From: Firmicutes bacterium UBA5559
GTDB lineage: Bacteria > Bacillota > Clostridia > Peptostreptococcales > Anaerovoracaceae
Reading direction: 5' to 3'
Assembly: GCA_002425705.1 (NCBI GenBank)
Contig: DIMT01000004.1
Coordinates: forward strand, 1,964 to 22,231
Length of the DNA: 20,268 nt
The translations under genes were made by a program, and so were the position numbers. The notes under the pieces are model-generated. The model searched no databases and was not told where the DNA came from. It was given only the letters and a program-made list of their open reading frames with translations. Shown in pieces: positions 13,859 through 20,268 of the stretch (positions within the stretch are counted from its first letter, which is position 1; each line of letters begins with the position of its first letter).

Positions 13859-14527
13859 GTGAAAATCGTCAACATCATCTGTTCCGTGATACTGGCTATT
13901 ACCCTGCCGGTTGTTTCCATCTGTGGAGGTTTCAATCTGGCCGGTCGGCTGCCGGACCTCTATTCCTATGAAATGAAAGCCACAGAAGCCCTGAACAGCA
14001 TCAGCATTGAGGAAAACGAAGATCAGATGGGAGCCTTCTTCAGCAGCTATATGACCGGAAAACAGGAGACCTTCCAGCTGACCTATCTTTTCGGGGAAAA
14101 CACGGATAATCTGTTTCTGGCGGAAGAGCAGAAAACCATGGAGATTTATAAAGGAACCCTGGATTACAGCCTTGTAGTCGGAGGGATAGCCCTGATACTC
14201 GCCCTGATCGCTTATTTTTTACTATACAAACAAAATCTGAAACCATTGCTTCGAACCAGTCTGATTCGGGGCATACCCGTATACCTGGCGCTGACCGGAC
14301 CTTTTTTGGCTAGCATCGTAATCGGCACCTTCCGGTCCAGGATCCTGCAGTATCTCTTCCCTTATGAAATCAAGGAATTTATGGTGCTTCCCCGGTTATT
14401 GCCGGAGAGCTACTTCCTTCACTTGTTCCTGGTTTCCCTTTTTATATCTCTGATTATCATGTCCTTCATTGGGTATTTTACCTGGAAAATCACCAAACCA
14501 CGGCGGATCTTCGGCGCTGCCCGCTAA
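13859..14527 (+). CDS. Uncharacterised four-helix membrane protein
   Basis: I do not firmly recognise this 222-residue protein. The N-terminus is a membrane helix (about 5-27, IICSVILAITLPVVSICGGF), followed by a probably extracytoplasmic domain of about 70 residues (containing FFSSYMTGKQETFQLTYLFG). Three more helices lie at about 102-125, 140-160 and 186-208, and the tail is basic (TKPRRIFGAAR). The architecture is reminiscent of DUF1461/TIGR01906 membrane proteins, but this is only a resemblance. The start is GTG at 13859 with GGAGGAG just upstream. It is followed 20 bases later by a DJ-1/PfpI gene and then a PHP gene, probably as one transcript. Confidence 0.75.
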   Translation: MKIVNIICSVILAITLPVVSICGGFNLAGRLPDLYSYEMKATEALNSISIEENEDQMGAFFSSYMTGKQETFQLTYLFGENTDNLFLAEEQKTMEIYKGTLDYSLVVGGIALILALIAYFLLYKQNLKPLLRTSLIRGIPVYLALTGPFLASIVIGTFRSRILQYLFPYEIKEFMVLPRLLPESYFLHLFLVSLFISLIIMSFIGYFTWKITKPRRIFGAAR

Positions 14528-14547
14528 AAAGAACAGGAGGCTGAGCG

Positions 14548-15090
14548 ATGGTATATATTCATTTAGCTACAGGTTTTGAAGAAATTGAAGCAGTCACCAT
14601 GGGTGATATTCTGCGGCGGGGAAATGTTCCTGTCCGGTACATTTCGCTAACGGGAAGCCATTTGGTAACCGGATCCCATGGGATTGCCATTCAGGCGGAT
14701 CTCACCTGGGAATCCGCTGATTATGAAAACTGCTCCATGATCGCTCTTCCCGGCGGTATGCCCGGTACCAGACACCTGGCGGAACACCAGGGACTTCTGG
14801 AAAGAATCAGGGAATTCCACGGCCAGGGGAAATGGGTTACGGCTCTGTGCGCGGCACCCCTGGTGCTGGCAGAAGCCGGCATCCTGAAGGGAAAAAAAGC
14901 TACCATCTATCCGGGAATGGAGCAGGAGCTGGGGGATGCCCTGGTTCAGGAGGATCGGGTCGTATGGGACGGCCACATCATCACCTCCCGGGGACCCGGA
15001 ACCGCCATGGAATTTGCATTGGCTTTGCTGGAGGCGATGGCCGATCCGGAAACCAGCCAGCGAGTCCGAAGCGGACTGGTGATGGCATGA
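14548..15090 (+). CDS. DJ-1/PfpI family protein (YajL/ThiJ-like)
   Basis: 180-residue cytoplasmic protein of the DJ-1/PfpI superfamily. The conserved glutamate is in GFEEIEAVT (Glu14 by alignment to DJ-1 Glu18), the strand-loop motif is ALPGGMPGTRHLAE, and the nucleophile elbow is ALCAAPLVLAEAG with Cys101. The C-terminal TSRGPGTAMEFALALLE matches the YajL/DJ-1 branch, rather than the PfpI protease branch, which has a His after the Cys. Members have been described as redox-responsive chaperones, deglycases or glyoxalases, and the role is disputed. An AGGAGG site precedes the ATG. The stop overlaps the PHP gene start by 4 bases (ATGA), so the two are translationally coupled. Confidence 0.93.
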   Translation: MVYIHLATGFEEIEAVTMGDILRRGNVPVRYISLTGSHLVTGSHGIAIQADLTWESADYENCSMIALPGGMPGTRHLAEHQGLLERIREFHGQGKWVTALCAAPLVLAEAGILKGKKATIYPGMEQELGDALVQEDRVVWDGHIITSRGPGTAMEFALALLEAMADPETSQRVRSGLVMA

Positions 15091-15944
15091 AAGCTAAGAT
15101 GAATCAGGGAAGCAGCTACCGAGTCGATCTCCATACCCATTCCTTCTATTCCGACGGTACCCTTTCTCCGGAAGAACTGATGGACTGGGCAGTAAGCCAA
15201 CAGCTGGATCAGATCGCCCTGACGGACCATGACGGCATCGGGGGCATTCCGGAAGCCAGGGAAGCTGCCATGAAACGGGGTATCGACTTTATCCCCGGCA
15301 TTGAATTTTCTGTAGAGGATGAAGACGGCAGCACTATGCACATCCTGGGCTACCACATCGACGGGGAAAACAAAGAATTGAATCAGGCTATTTTTGAAAT
15401 CCGGGAAAACCGCCGGGAGCGAAACGACCGTCTTTTTCAAGGACTGAAAGAGATGGGATATCCTCTGGAATGGGAGGATTTTGACAAAAAAGGGGACCGG
15501 AATTACCTGGGAAAACCGGATTTTGCCAGAGCAATGCTGAAAAAAGGCTACATCCGGGCATTCAGAGAAGCCTTTGAACCGGGTAAACTGCTGGGATCCC
15601 CGGAAATCAGGAAAATAAGGAAAAAGAAGATTAAAGCCAGGGAGGCCATTCGGCTGATTCTGGATGCCGGAGGAATACCGGTCCTGGCCCACCCCATGAA
15701 GGTGAGCGGCCTGAAGACCGGAGAAACCGTGGAAACCCAGGAATACATGGAAGCCCTGGAAAAACTGGTAATCAAGCTGAAGAGCTATGGCCTGAAGGGG
15801 CTGGAATGCCTCTACCCGGAGCATACGCCGGAGGAGACGGAGGCATTGATCGGCTTGGCTGAAAAATATAAGCTCCACATTACTTCTGGCTCCGATTACC
15901 ACGGACCCACTGGCCCCCCCACCACGCAGGAGGACTGTTTATAA
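15087..15944 (+). CDS. PHP-domain phosphoesterase (YciV/TrpH-like)
   Basis: 285-residue metal-dependent phosphoesterase of the PHP superfamily. Members of this group hydrolyse 3',5'-bisphosphonucleotides or short RNA 5' ends, so the substrate here is inferred. Metal ligands are visible in order: RVDLHTHSFYSDGT (His16, His18, Asp23), LTDHDG (Asp47-His48), GIEFS, LGYHI, VLAHPM and SGSDYHG. The start is the ATG of the ATGA overlap with the DJ-1 gene; the ribosome binding site is weak, which fits coupling. An ATG four codons later is possible. The C-terminus after SDYHG is unusual: PTGPPTTQEDCL instead of the family's usual short continuation with a final strand or helix. A run of seven C at 15914-15920 lies just there, so a frameshift or slippage is possible. 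Confidence 0.9.
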   Translation: MKAKMNQGSSYRVDLHTHSFYSDGTLSPEELMDWAVSQQLDQIALTDHDGIGGIPEAREAAMKRGIDFIPGIEFSVEDEDGSTMHILGYHIDGENKELNQAIFEIRENRRERNDRLFQGLKEMGYPLEWEDFDKKGDRNYLGKPDFARAMLKKGYIRAFREAFEPGKLLGSPEIRKIRKKKIKAREAIRLILDAGGIPVLAHPMKVSGLKTGETVETQEYMEALEKLVIKLKSYGLKGLECLYPEHTPEETEALIGLAEKYKLHITSGSDYHGPTGPPTTQEDCL

Positions 15945-15953
15945 AATTGGTGA

Positions 15954-15982
15954 TTGACAAAATATGGAAATGAAGGTAAAAT
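15954..15982 (+). promoter_or_regulatory. SigA promoter of the YdbC/PC4-like gene
   Basis: A perfect TTGACA (15954-15959) and TAAAAT (15977-15982, 5 of 6) are separated by 17 bases. Transcription should start near 15989, about 42 bases before the ATG at 16031. Confidence 0.85.
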
Positions 15983-16030
15983 AAGTCATACAATCAATTG
16001 GTCTTTGTTGCTGTGGAGAAAGGAGCTATT

Positions 16031-16273
16031 ATGGCTGGCAATGAAAAGGAACGGGATGAAGTCACCTATGAAGTGGTGGAGCACATTGGTGTGCTGGCGG
16101 CTTATCCGACGGGATGGAAGAAAGAACTGAACCGGGTTGCCTGGAACGGCAATCCGCCAAAGTTTGATTTGCGGGACTGGGATGAAAATCACGAGCACAT
16201 GTCCCGGGGCATTACCCTCCATCAGGAGGAGGCGAAAAGCCTGCGGGAGCTGCTGACTGCCATCGAACTCTAA
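16031..16273 (+). CDS. YdbC/PC4-like single-stranded nucleic acid binding protein
   Basis: 80-residue protein that matches the bacterial YdbC family, the prokaryotic counterpart of the C-terminal domain of transcription coactivator PC4 (p15), which binds single-stranded DNA and RNA as a dimer. Visible family features are VVEHIGVLAAYPTGWKKELN, the core VAWNGNPPKFDLRDWDENHE and the ending MSRGITLHQEEAKSLRELL. The length is typical. The start is fixed by AAGGAG a few bases before ATG 16031; an in-frame ATG at 15998 lacks such a site. The gene has its own promoter and terminator and is therefore a single-gene unit. Its cellular role in bacteria is not settled. Confidence 0.93.
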   Translation: MAGNEKERDEVTYEVVEHIGVLAAYPTGWKKELNRVAWNGNPPKFDLRDWDENHEHMSRGITLHQEEAKSLRELLTAIEL

Positions 16274-16316
16274 GAATGTCCTCCCCATTGAGTCGGAATA
16301 ACCGGAAACGCCTCGA

Positions 16317-16353
16317 AAAACAGAGCAAAGACAAATGCTCTGTTTTATTTTTT
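16317..16353 (+). terminator. Intrinsic terminator after the YdbC-like gene
   Basis: AACAGAGCA (16319-16327), an 8-base loop and TGCTCTGTT (16336-16344) form a 9-bp stem, extendable by two A-U pairs, followed by TTATTTTTT. It closes the single-gene unit. Confidence 0.9.
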
Positions 16354-16378
16354 GGTTTAATTTCACCGCTGATTCCCG

Positions 16379-16384
16379 TATAAT
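16379..16384 (+). promoter_or_regulatory. -10 element for the nucleoside kinase-psuK-psuG operon
   Basis: A perfect TATAAT lies directly after the preceding terminator, about 20 bases before the ATG. The best -35 at 17-base spacing is TTTAAT (16356-16361), a poor match of 3 of 6, so the promoter may need an activator or be weak. Transcription near 16391 would leave a very short leader, just containing the ribosome binding site. Confidence 0.5.
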
Positions 16385-16406
16385 GGGCAGTAGGAGGTAC
16401 ATGCCC

Positions 16407-18068
16407 ATGGAGATAACATTGATTCGAGGCCCTAGAATGGAGCCGGAGATCGTCGAGGCAGCAGAGGGGACCAGCATTCTTGATCTGATCAAGGACCGGA
16501 CCGATGACCTGCCCTATCGGATATTAGCTGCCAAATTCAATAATAAAGTAGTAGAGCTGACCTACCCACTAAAAGAGCCGGGAACTGTCGAACTGCTGGA
16601 TATGAGAAACCAGGCAGCCAATCTGATCTATCAGTATTCCCTGTCCCTGATCTACCTGAAGGCTATTTATGACCTATATGGCAAAGTGGAAGTCCTGATT
16701 GAGCATTCCCTCAACAAGGGGCTTTTTACCAAGATCGATCTGCTTCGGCCCCTGACCCAGGATGATGTCTGCCGAATCGAGGACCGGATGCGGGAAATCG
16801 TGGAGATGGATCTCAAGTTCGAACGGCACATCGTGGATTATGAGGATGCCAGGGATCGGCTGCTGTCCGATGCCCAGCGGCAGAAACTGCGGCTGCTGCA
16901 GAAAATCCAAGGGGCAGAACGGATCAAATACTACTCTTTGGACGGGACGGCGGATTTTTTCTATGGTCTGATGGTACCAACAGCAGGATATATCCGGCAT
17001 TTCCAGCTGAGAAAATATCGGGATGGCGTCCTGCTCCGGTTCCCTCACCAGAAGGATCCCAATTCCGTTCCTCCCTATGTGGACGAGAAAAAACTCTACG
17101 GCGCCTTCCTGGAGGAATCCCAGTGGGCGGACATCATGGAGGTTCGGTATGTCTGTGACCTGAATGAAAAAATATGCCGGGGAGAAGACAAGGAACTCAT
17201 TCAGATATCCGAAGCCCTTCACGAAAAAAAGATTGCAGAGATTGCGGACATGATTACCCGGGAAGGAAGGAGAATCGTCCTGATTGCCGGCCCCTCTTCC
17301 TCCGGGAAGACCACCTTTGCCCGGCGGCTCTGCATTCAGCTTCGGGTCAATGGCCACAAGCCCCTTTATCTGGGTACCGATGACTACTATGTGGAGCGGG
17401 CGGACACTCCCTTGGATGAATACGGGGAACCGAACTTTGAGGACCTGGAAGCCATCGATCTGGAGCTGTTCAACCAGCAGCTCAACGACCTGTTGGACGG
17501 AAAGACCGTCGATGTCCCCCATTTTGATTTCTTTGAAGGGGTCAAGGTCTTCGGAAAGCGGCTGACCAGGATCGAATCAGATCAGCCTATTGTCATCGAA
17601 GGAATCCATGGCCTGAATCGTCAGCTGACGGCTGGCCTGCCCGATGAAGAAAAGTTCCGGATATACATCAGCCCCTTTACCCAGCTGAATATTGATGAAC
17701 ACAACCGGGTTCCCACCACCGATGCCCGAATGCTGCGGCGGATCGTCCGGGATCATCAGTTTCGGGGATATTCAGCCCAGCGGACCATCGAACTTTGGCC
17801 CAAGGTCCGGGCCGGCGAAGACAAGAACATCTTCCCCTTCAGCAATGAAGCGGACGTCCTCTTCAATTCCGCCCACATCTATGAGCTGTCCGTTCTGAGA
17901 AAATATGCGGAGCCCCTGCTGCTGGAGATCAGCCGGGATCGTCCCGAATATGCAGAAGCAGCCAGGATGCTGAATTTCATCCAATTTTTTGACATCATCG
18001 AAGATGACTCCGTCATCGTTAACAATTCCATCATTCGTGAATTCATAGGAGGGAGCATATTCGTATGA
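16407..18068 (+). CDS. TGS-domain P-loop nucleoside kinase (uridine kinase-like)
   Basis: 553-residue multidomain protein. Residues 1-62 resemble a TGS domain (MEITLIRGPRMEPEIVEAAE, KFNNKVVELTYPL). Residues about 68-200 resemble the second additional domain of threonyl-tRNA synthetase. A phosphoribulokinase/uridine kinase domain follows from about 285, with Walker A GPSSSGKTT (Gly295-Thr303), LGTDDYYVERADTP, IDLELFNQQLNDLL and IVIEGIHGLN. This fusion is known in Clostridia and Thermotogae and is usually annotated as nucleoside or uridine kinase; the precise substrate is not shown by the sequence. AGGAGG (16392-16397) favours ATG 16407 at 9-base spacing over ATG 16401, which lies only three bases away. 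The stop overlaps the psuK ATG by 4 bases, linking it to pseudouridine breakdown. Confidence 0.88.
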   Translation: MEITLIRGPRMEPEIVEAAEGTSILDLIKDRTDDLPYRILAAKFNNKVVELTYPLKEPGTVELLDMRNQAANLIYQYSLSLIYLKAIYDLYGKVEVLIEHSLNKGLFTKIDLLRPLTQDDVCRIEDRMREIVEMDLKFERHIVDYEDARDRLLSDAQRQKLRLLQKIQGAERIKYYSLDGTADFFYGLMVPTAGYIRHFQLRKYRDGVLLRFPHQKDPNSVPPYVDEKKLYGAFLEESQWADIMEVRYVCDLNEKICRGEDKELIQISEALHEKKIAEIADMITREGRRIVLIAGPSSSGKTTFARRLCIQLRVNGHKPLYLGTDDYYVERADTPLDEYGEPNFEDLEAIDLELFNQQLNDLLDGKTVDVPHFDFFEGVKVFGKRLTRIESDQPIVIEGIHGLNRQLTAGLPDEEKFRIYISPFTQLNIDEHNRVPTTDARMLRRIVRDHQFRGYSAQRTIELWPKVRAGEDKNIFPFSNEADVLFNSAHIYELSVLRKYAEPLLLEISRDRPEYAEAARMLNFIQFFDIIEDDSVIVNNSIIREFIGGSIFV

Positions 18069-18985
18069 GCAGAATCACCATCGTAGGCGGCATCACCGCC
18101 GATATAGAGGGGAATCCCACGGGCCAGCTGGTCATGGGGGATTCCAATCCGGGGAAAATCAGCATTGCCTTTGGGGGTGTCGGACGGAACATCACGGAAA
18201 ATCTGGCCCGGCTGGGAAGCAGCGTGTCCTTCGTTTCCGTGGCAGGGGATGATATGACCGGACACTCCGCCGTTCATCAGCTTCAGACCCTGGGAGTAGA
18301 CACAGAGGGGGTCCGCCTCCTGGAAGGTGAAAGCACGGCCATGTACTTGTCCATCCTGAATCTCTTTGGAGAAATGGAGTTGGCCCTTTGTAACATGGAT
18401 ATCCTGGAAAGGGTCACCCGGGAACAGATGGAGGAACTGCTGCCCAAACTAAGGGAGTCGGAGATTGTCGGGCTGGACACCAATCTGACGGAAGAAGTCC
18501 TGGATTATGTCACCAGCCAGCTGGAAGGCACCCCCCTGTTCCTGGATCCGGTGTCAGTAGCGAAGGCGGTTCGGGCGAAAGATTTGATTGGCCGTTTTCA
18601 TACCATCAAGCCCAACCGGGCAGAAGCGGAAGCTCTGAGTGGCCTGACTATTCTGAACGAAGAGGAATTGGCAGAAGCAGGCCGGTGGTTTGCAGAAAAG
18701 GGAGTGAAACGAATCTTCATCACCCTGTCCGGCGGCGGGGTATATTATAAGGAAGGAGATCGGGAAGGAATCCTCCGGCCGGGACGGGTATCGCCGGTCA
18801 GCGTTACCGGAGCAGGGGATGCCTTTTCAGCAGCGGTGCTGGACGGATATCTGCGGGGCATGGACGTGGAGGAAGCTGCCCGGTACGGCATGAGCGCCGC
18901 TTCCTGCGCCATGGAGGCCAGAACGGCTGTGAATCCCTCCATCAGTCATGAAGAGATAAAAAGGAGGATGGACCATGATCAATGA
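18065..18985 (+). CDS. psuK: PfkB-family carbohydrate kinase, probable pseudouridine kinase
   Basis: 306-residue ribokinase-fold enzyme, expected to phosphorylate pseudouridine at the 5' hydroxyl using ATP. The first PfkB signature is GGVGRNITENLARLG (about 38-52) and the second is VTGAGDAFSAAVLDG, with the catalytic base at Asp252. LFLDPVSVAKA and IKPNRAEAEALSGL are typical of the PsuK branch. The AGGAGGG ribosome binding site lies about 11 bases before the ATG, which overlaps the preceding kinase stop (ATGA). The downstream psuG overlaps by 11 bases. The neighbour, rather than the sequence alone, makes pseudouridine the likely substrate, since PfkB kinases vary. Confidence 0.9.
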   Translation: MSRITIVGGITADIEGNPTGQLVMGDSNPGKISIAFGGVGRNITENLARLGSSVSFVSVAGDDMTGHSAVHQLQTLGVDTEGVRLLEGESTAMYLSILNLFGEMELALCNMDILERVTREQMEELLPKLRESEIVGLDTNLTEEVLDYVTSQLEGTPLFLDPVSVAKAVRAKDLIGRFHTIKPNRAEAEALSGLTILNEEELAEAGRWFAEKGVKRIFITLSGGGVYYKEGDREGILRPGRVSPVSVTGAGDAFSAAVLDGYLRGMDVEEAARYGMSAASCAMEARTAVNPSISHEEIKRRMDHDQ

Positions 18986-19880
18986 GTATCTGGATATCAA
19001 TCCTGAGGTGGCGGCAGCCCTGGAACGGGGAGAGCCGGTCGTCGCCCTGGAATCCACCATCATCGCCCACGGAATGCCCTACCCGAAGAACGTGGAAACG
19101 GCCCTCCGGGTCCATCGGGTAATCCGGGAAAACGGAGCGGTTTCTGCTACCATCGGCATCATCGGAGGCCGGATCAAAGTGGGGCTGACCGACGAAGAAA
19201 TCGAATACATGGGTATGGCCCATGAGGTGATCAAGGTCAGCCGTCGGGACCTGCCCTTTGTCCTTGCCCGGGGCGGGGACGGGGCCACTACCGTGGCGGG
19301 GACCATGATTGCCGCCTCCATGGCCGGCATCCGGGTCTTTGTGACCGGAGGTATCGGCGGCGTCCACCGGGGGGCGGCGGAAAGCTTCGATATTTCTGCG
19401 GATCTGGAAGAAATGAAGAACACCGATGTGGTGGTGGTTTGTGCAGGAGTCAAGTCCGTTCTGGACATCGGCAAGACCCTGGAGTACATGGAAACCTCCG
19501 GAATTCCGGTTATCAGCTACGGCACCGGTGAATTTCCAGCCTTCTACAGCCGGCGAAGCGGATACCAGACCGAATACGCCATGGAGACTCCGGAGGAAAT
19601 TGCCCGGTTGATTCGTCTGAAGTATGACCTGGGATTGAAGGGTGGGGTTCTGGTGGCCTGTCCCATTCCGGAGGAGGACGAGATTCCCCTGGATAAGATT
19701 GAATCCATTATTCAGCTGGCATTGGACGAATGCGAAACCAAAGGCATTACCGGAAAGCGGGTAACTCCTTTCCTCCTGGACCGGGTTCAGCAGCTTACGG
19801 AAGGGATGAGCCTGGAAGCCAACATCCGGCTGGTACTGAATAATGCCATGCTGGGGGCCCGCATTGCTGCCGCCCTATAA
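18975..19880 (+). CDS. psuG: Pseudouridine-5'-phosphate glycosidase
   Basis: 301-residue enzyme that reversibly splits pseudouridine 5'-phosphate into uracil and ribose 5-phosphate in the cytoplasm. The family is recognised from VALESTIIAHGMPYPKNVET, GIIGGRIKVGLT, RGGDGATTVAGTM and VTGGIGGVHRGAAESFDIS. Glu26, Asp143 and Lys160 align in spacing with the Escherichia coli catalytic residues Glu31, Asp149 and Lys166, the last being the Schiff-base lysine. AAGGAGG at 18961-18967 lies 7 bases before the ATG inside psuK. The stop at 19878-19880 is followed by an AT-rich gap and the promoter of the next gene; no clear terminator is seen. Confidence 0.96.
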   Translation: MINEYLDINPEVAAALERGEPVVALESTIIAHGMPYPKNVETALRVHRVIRENGAVSATIGIIGGRIKVGLTDEEIEYMGMAHEVIKVSRRDLPFVLARGGDGATTVAGTMIAASMAGIRVFVTGGIGGVHRGAAESFDISADLEEMKNTDVVVVCAGVKSVLDIGKTLEYMETSGIPVISYGTGEFPAFYSRRSGYQTEYAMETPEEIARLIRLKYDLGLKGGVLVACPIPEEDEIPLDKIESIIQLALDECETKGITGKRVTPFLLDRVQQLTEGMSLEANIRLVLNNAMLGARIAAAL

Positions 19881-19898
19881 AAAATCTCCAAATAACCA

Positions 19899-19927
19899 TT
19901 GACAGAATCGGAAAGGAAGGCTATACT
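19899..19927 (+). promoter_or_regulatory. Strong SigA promoter of the PerR-like gene
   Basis: A perfect TTGACA (19899-19904), a 17-base spacer and TATACT (19922-19927, 5 of 6). The predicted start of transcription is near 19934, inside the adjoining palindrome. Confidence 0.88.
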
Positions 19928-19952
19928 AATAATAGTAATCATTACTATTATT
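19928..19952 (+). promoter_or_regulatory. Perfect 25-base palindromic Fur-superfamily operator
   Basis: AATAATAGTAAT (19928-19939), a central C and ATTACTATTATT (19941-19952) form an exact 12-1-12 inverted repeat. It directly abuts the -10 box, covers the transcription start and ends before the ribosome binding site, as expected for autorepression. The central 7-1-7 element TAGTAAT-C-ATTACTA has the layout used by Fur, PerR and Zur boxes. Binding is inferred. Confidence 0.82.
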
Positions 19953-19966
19953 TAAGGAGCAACATC

Positions 19967-20268
19967 ATGTCCAAGTACTCCCGCCAGAGGGAAATGATCC
20001 TGGATGCCCTGACCGGCACCCGGTGTCACCCTACCGCAGACTGGGTATACAACCATCTGAAGCCGGACAACCCGGCTCTGAGCATGGGTACCGTTTATCG
20101 GAACCTCAATTTTCTTGTGGAAAGAGGCTTGGTCCGCAAGCTCTCCGTTCCCGGGGAGGCCGATCGCTTTGATGGCCAGGTGAGTACCCACATGCACTTT
20201 CGCTGCTATCAGTGCGGCAGCCTGATCGATCTTAAGGGAGAGGCGGCAGAGGAGATACTCGATTTTGC
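19967..20268 (+). CDS. perR: PerR-type Fur-family regulator, 3'-truncated by the window edge
   Basis: About 100 of the usual 140-150 residues are present. Winged-helix DNA-binding features are SRQREMILDAL, HPTADWVYNHL and the recognition segment SMGTVYRNLNFL. The regulatory-metal ligands of Bacillus subtilis PerR (His37, Asp85, His91, His93, Asp104) correspond exactly in spacing to His21, Asp69, His75, His77 and Asp88. Two of the structural-zinc cysteines match Cys80 and Cys83; the second pair would lie beyond the window. The Asp at the last position favours PerR, since Fur and Zur usually have Glu there. PerR senses peroxide through metal-catalysed histidine oxidation. AAGGAGC precedes the ATG at 19967, which is the first codon after a likely autoregulatory operator. 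Confidence 0.88.
   Translation, partial: MSKYSRQREMILDALTGTRCHPTADWVYNHLKPDNPALSMGTVYRNLNFLVERGLVRKLSVPGEADRFDGQVSTHMHFRCYQCGSLIDLKGEAAEEILDF

Noticed and set aside
14832..15086. N-terminal extension of the PHP protein read from 14832
   Set aside because: It is an out-of-frame reading of the DJ-1 gene (Gly/Arg-rich, no ribosome binding site); the PHP family fold begins at the ATGA overlap at 15087.
16335..16406. N-terminal extension of the nucleoside kinase read from 16335
   Set aside because: It runs through the terminator's U-tract and the TATAAT box, and a strong ribosome binding site precedes ATG 16407.
1..20268. CRISPR array, tRNA/rRNA genes, insertion sequences, phage genes or a defence island
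   Set aside because: No regularly spaced repeats, cloverleaf-like sequence, transposase or integrase motifs, or known defence families were seen. The gene content is housekeeping and salvage metabolism.

Overview
The window reads as a chromosomal segment of an anaerobic member of the Bacillota, most likely class Clostridia. The support is the strong AGGAGG-type ribosome binding sites, SigA-type promoters, U-tract terminators and the families present: DUF1292, a YdbC/PC4-like protein, a TGS-domain nucleoside kinase, a COG2509 flavoprotein, a BMP-type nucleoside importer and a PerR-type regulator. G+C looks moderate by eye. I cannot name a genus. No transposase, integrase, phage gene, tRNA, rRNA or CRISPR array is visible. 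Genes are dense and almost all on the plus strand.

Layout. (1) 1-5394: 3' part of serC, then apgM, an S11 D-Ala-D-Ala carboxypeptidase and uvrC, closely packed; the carboxypeptidase and uvrC overlap by 14 bases. (2) 5402-6129: a DUF1292 gene with its own promoter faces a 53-residue two-helix membrane protein on the minus strand, with a shared bidirectional terminator between them. (3) 6177-8206: a COG2509 FAD protein and xpt, ending in a strong terminator. (4) 8241-13206: a four-gene purine-nucleoside-type ABC importer (lipoprotein, double ATPase, two permeases). A perfect 17-bp inverted repeat separates the lipoprotein gene from the rest. (5) 13252-13752 minus: a MogA/MoaB-family protein. 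(6) 13859-15944: an unrecognised four-helix membrane protein, a DJ-1/PfpI protein and a PHP phosphoesterase. (7) 15954-16353: a YdbC/PC4-like single-strand nucleic acid binding protein with its own promoter and terminator. (8) 16379-19880: a TGS-domain P-loop nucleoside kinase, psuK and psuG, overlapping head to tail, for pseudouridine breakdown. (9) 19899-20268: the start of a PerR-type gene behind a consensus promoter and a 25-base perfect palindrome that is probably its own operator.

A theme is nucleoside and nucleobase salvage. Xpt converts xanthine to XMP, the BMP importer probably brings in nucleosides, and the kinase-psuK-psuG operon turns pseudouridine into uracil and ribose 5-phosphate. 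Nothing here is clearly a new defence or mobile system. The most unusual signals are small: a 25-codon hydrophobic reading frame with a good ribosome binding site inside uvrC, a perfect hairpin at the uvrC start, the inverted repeat inside the importer operon, a tiny membrane protein under a full-consensus promoter, and a PerR-like regulator whose presumed operator core looks more like a Zur box.
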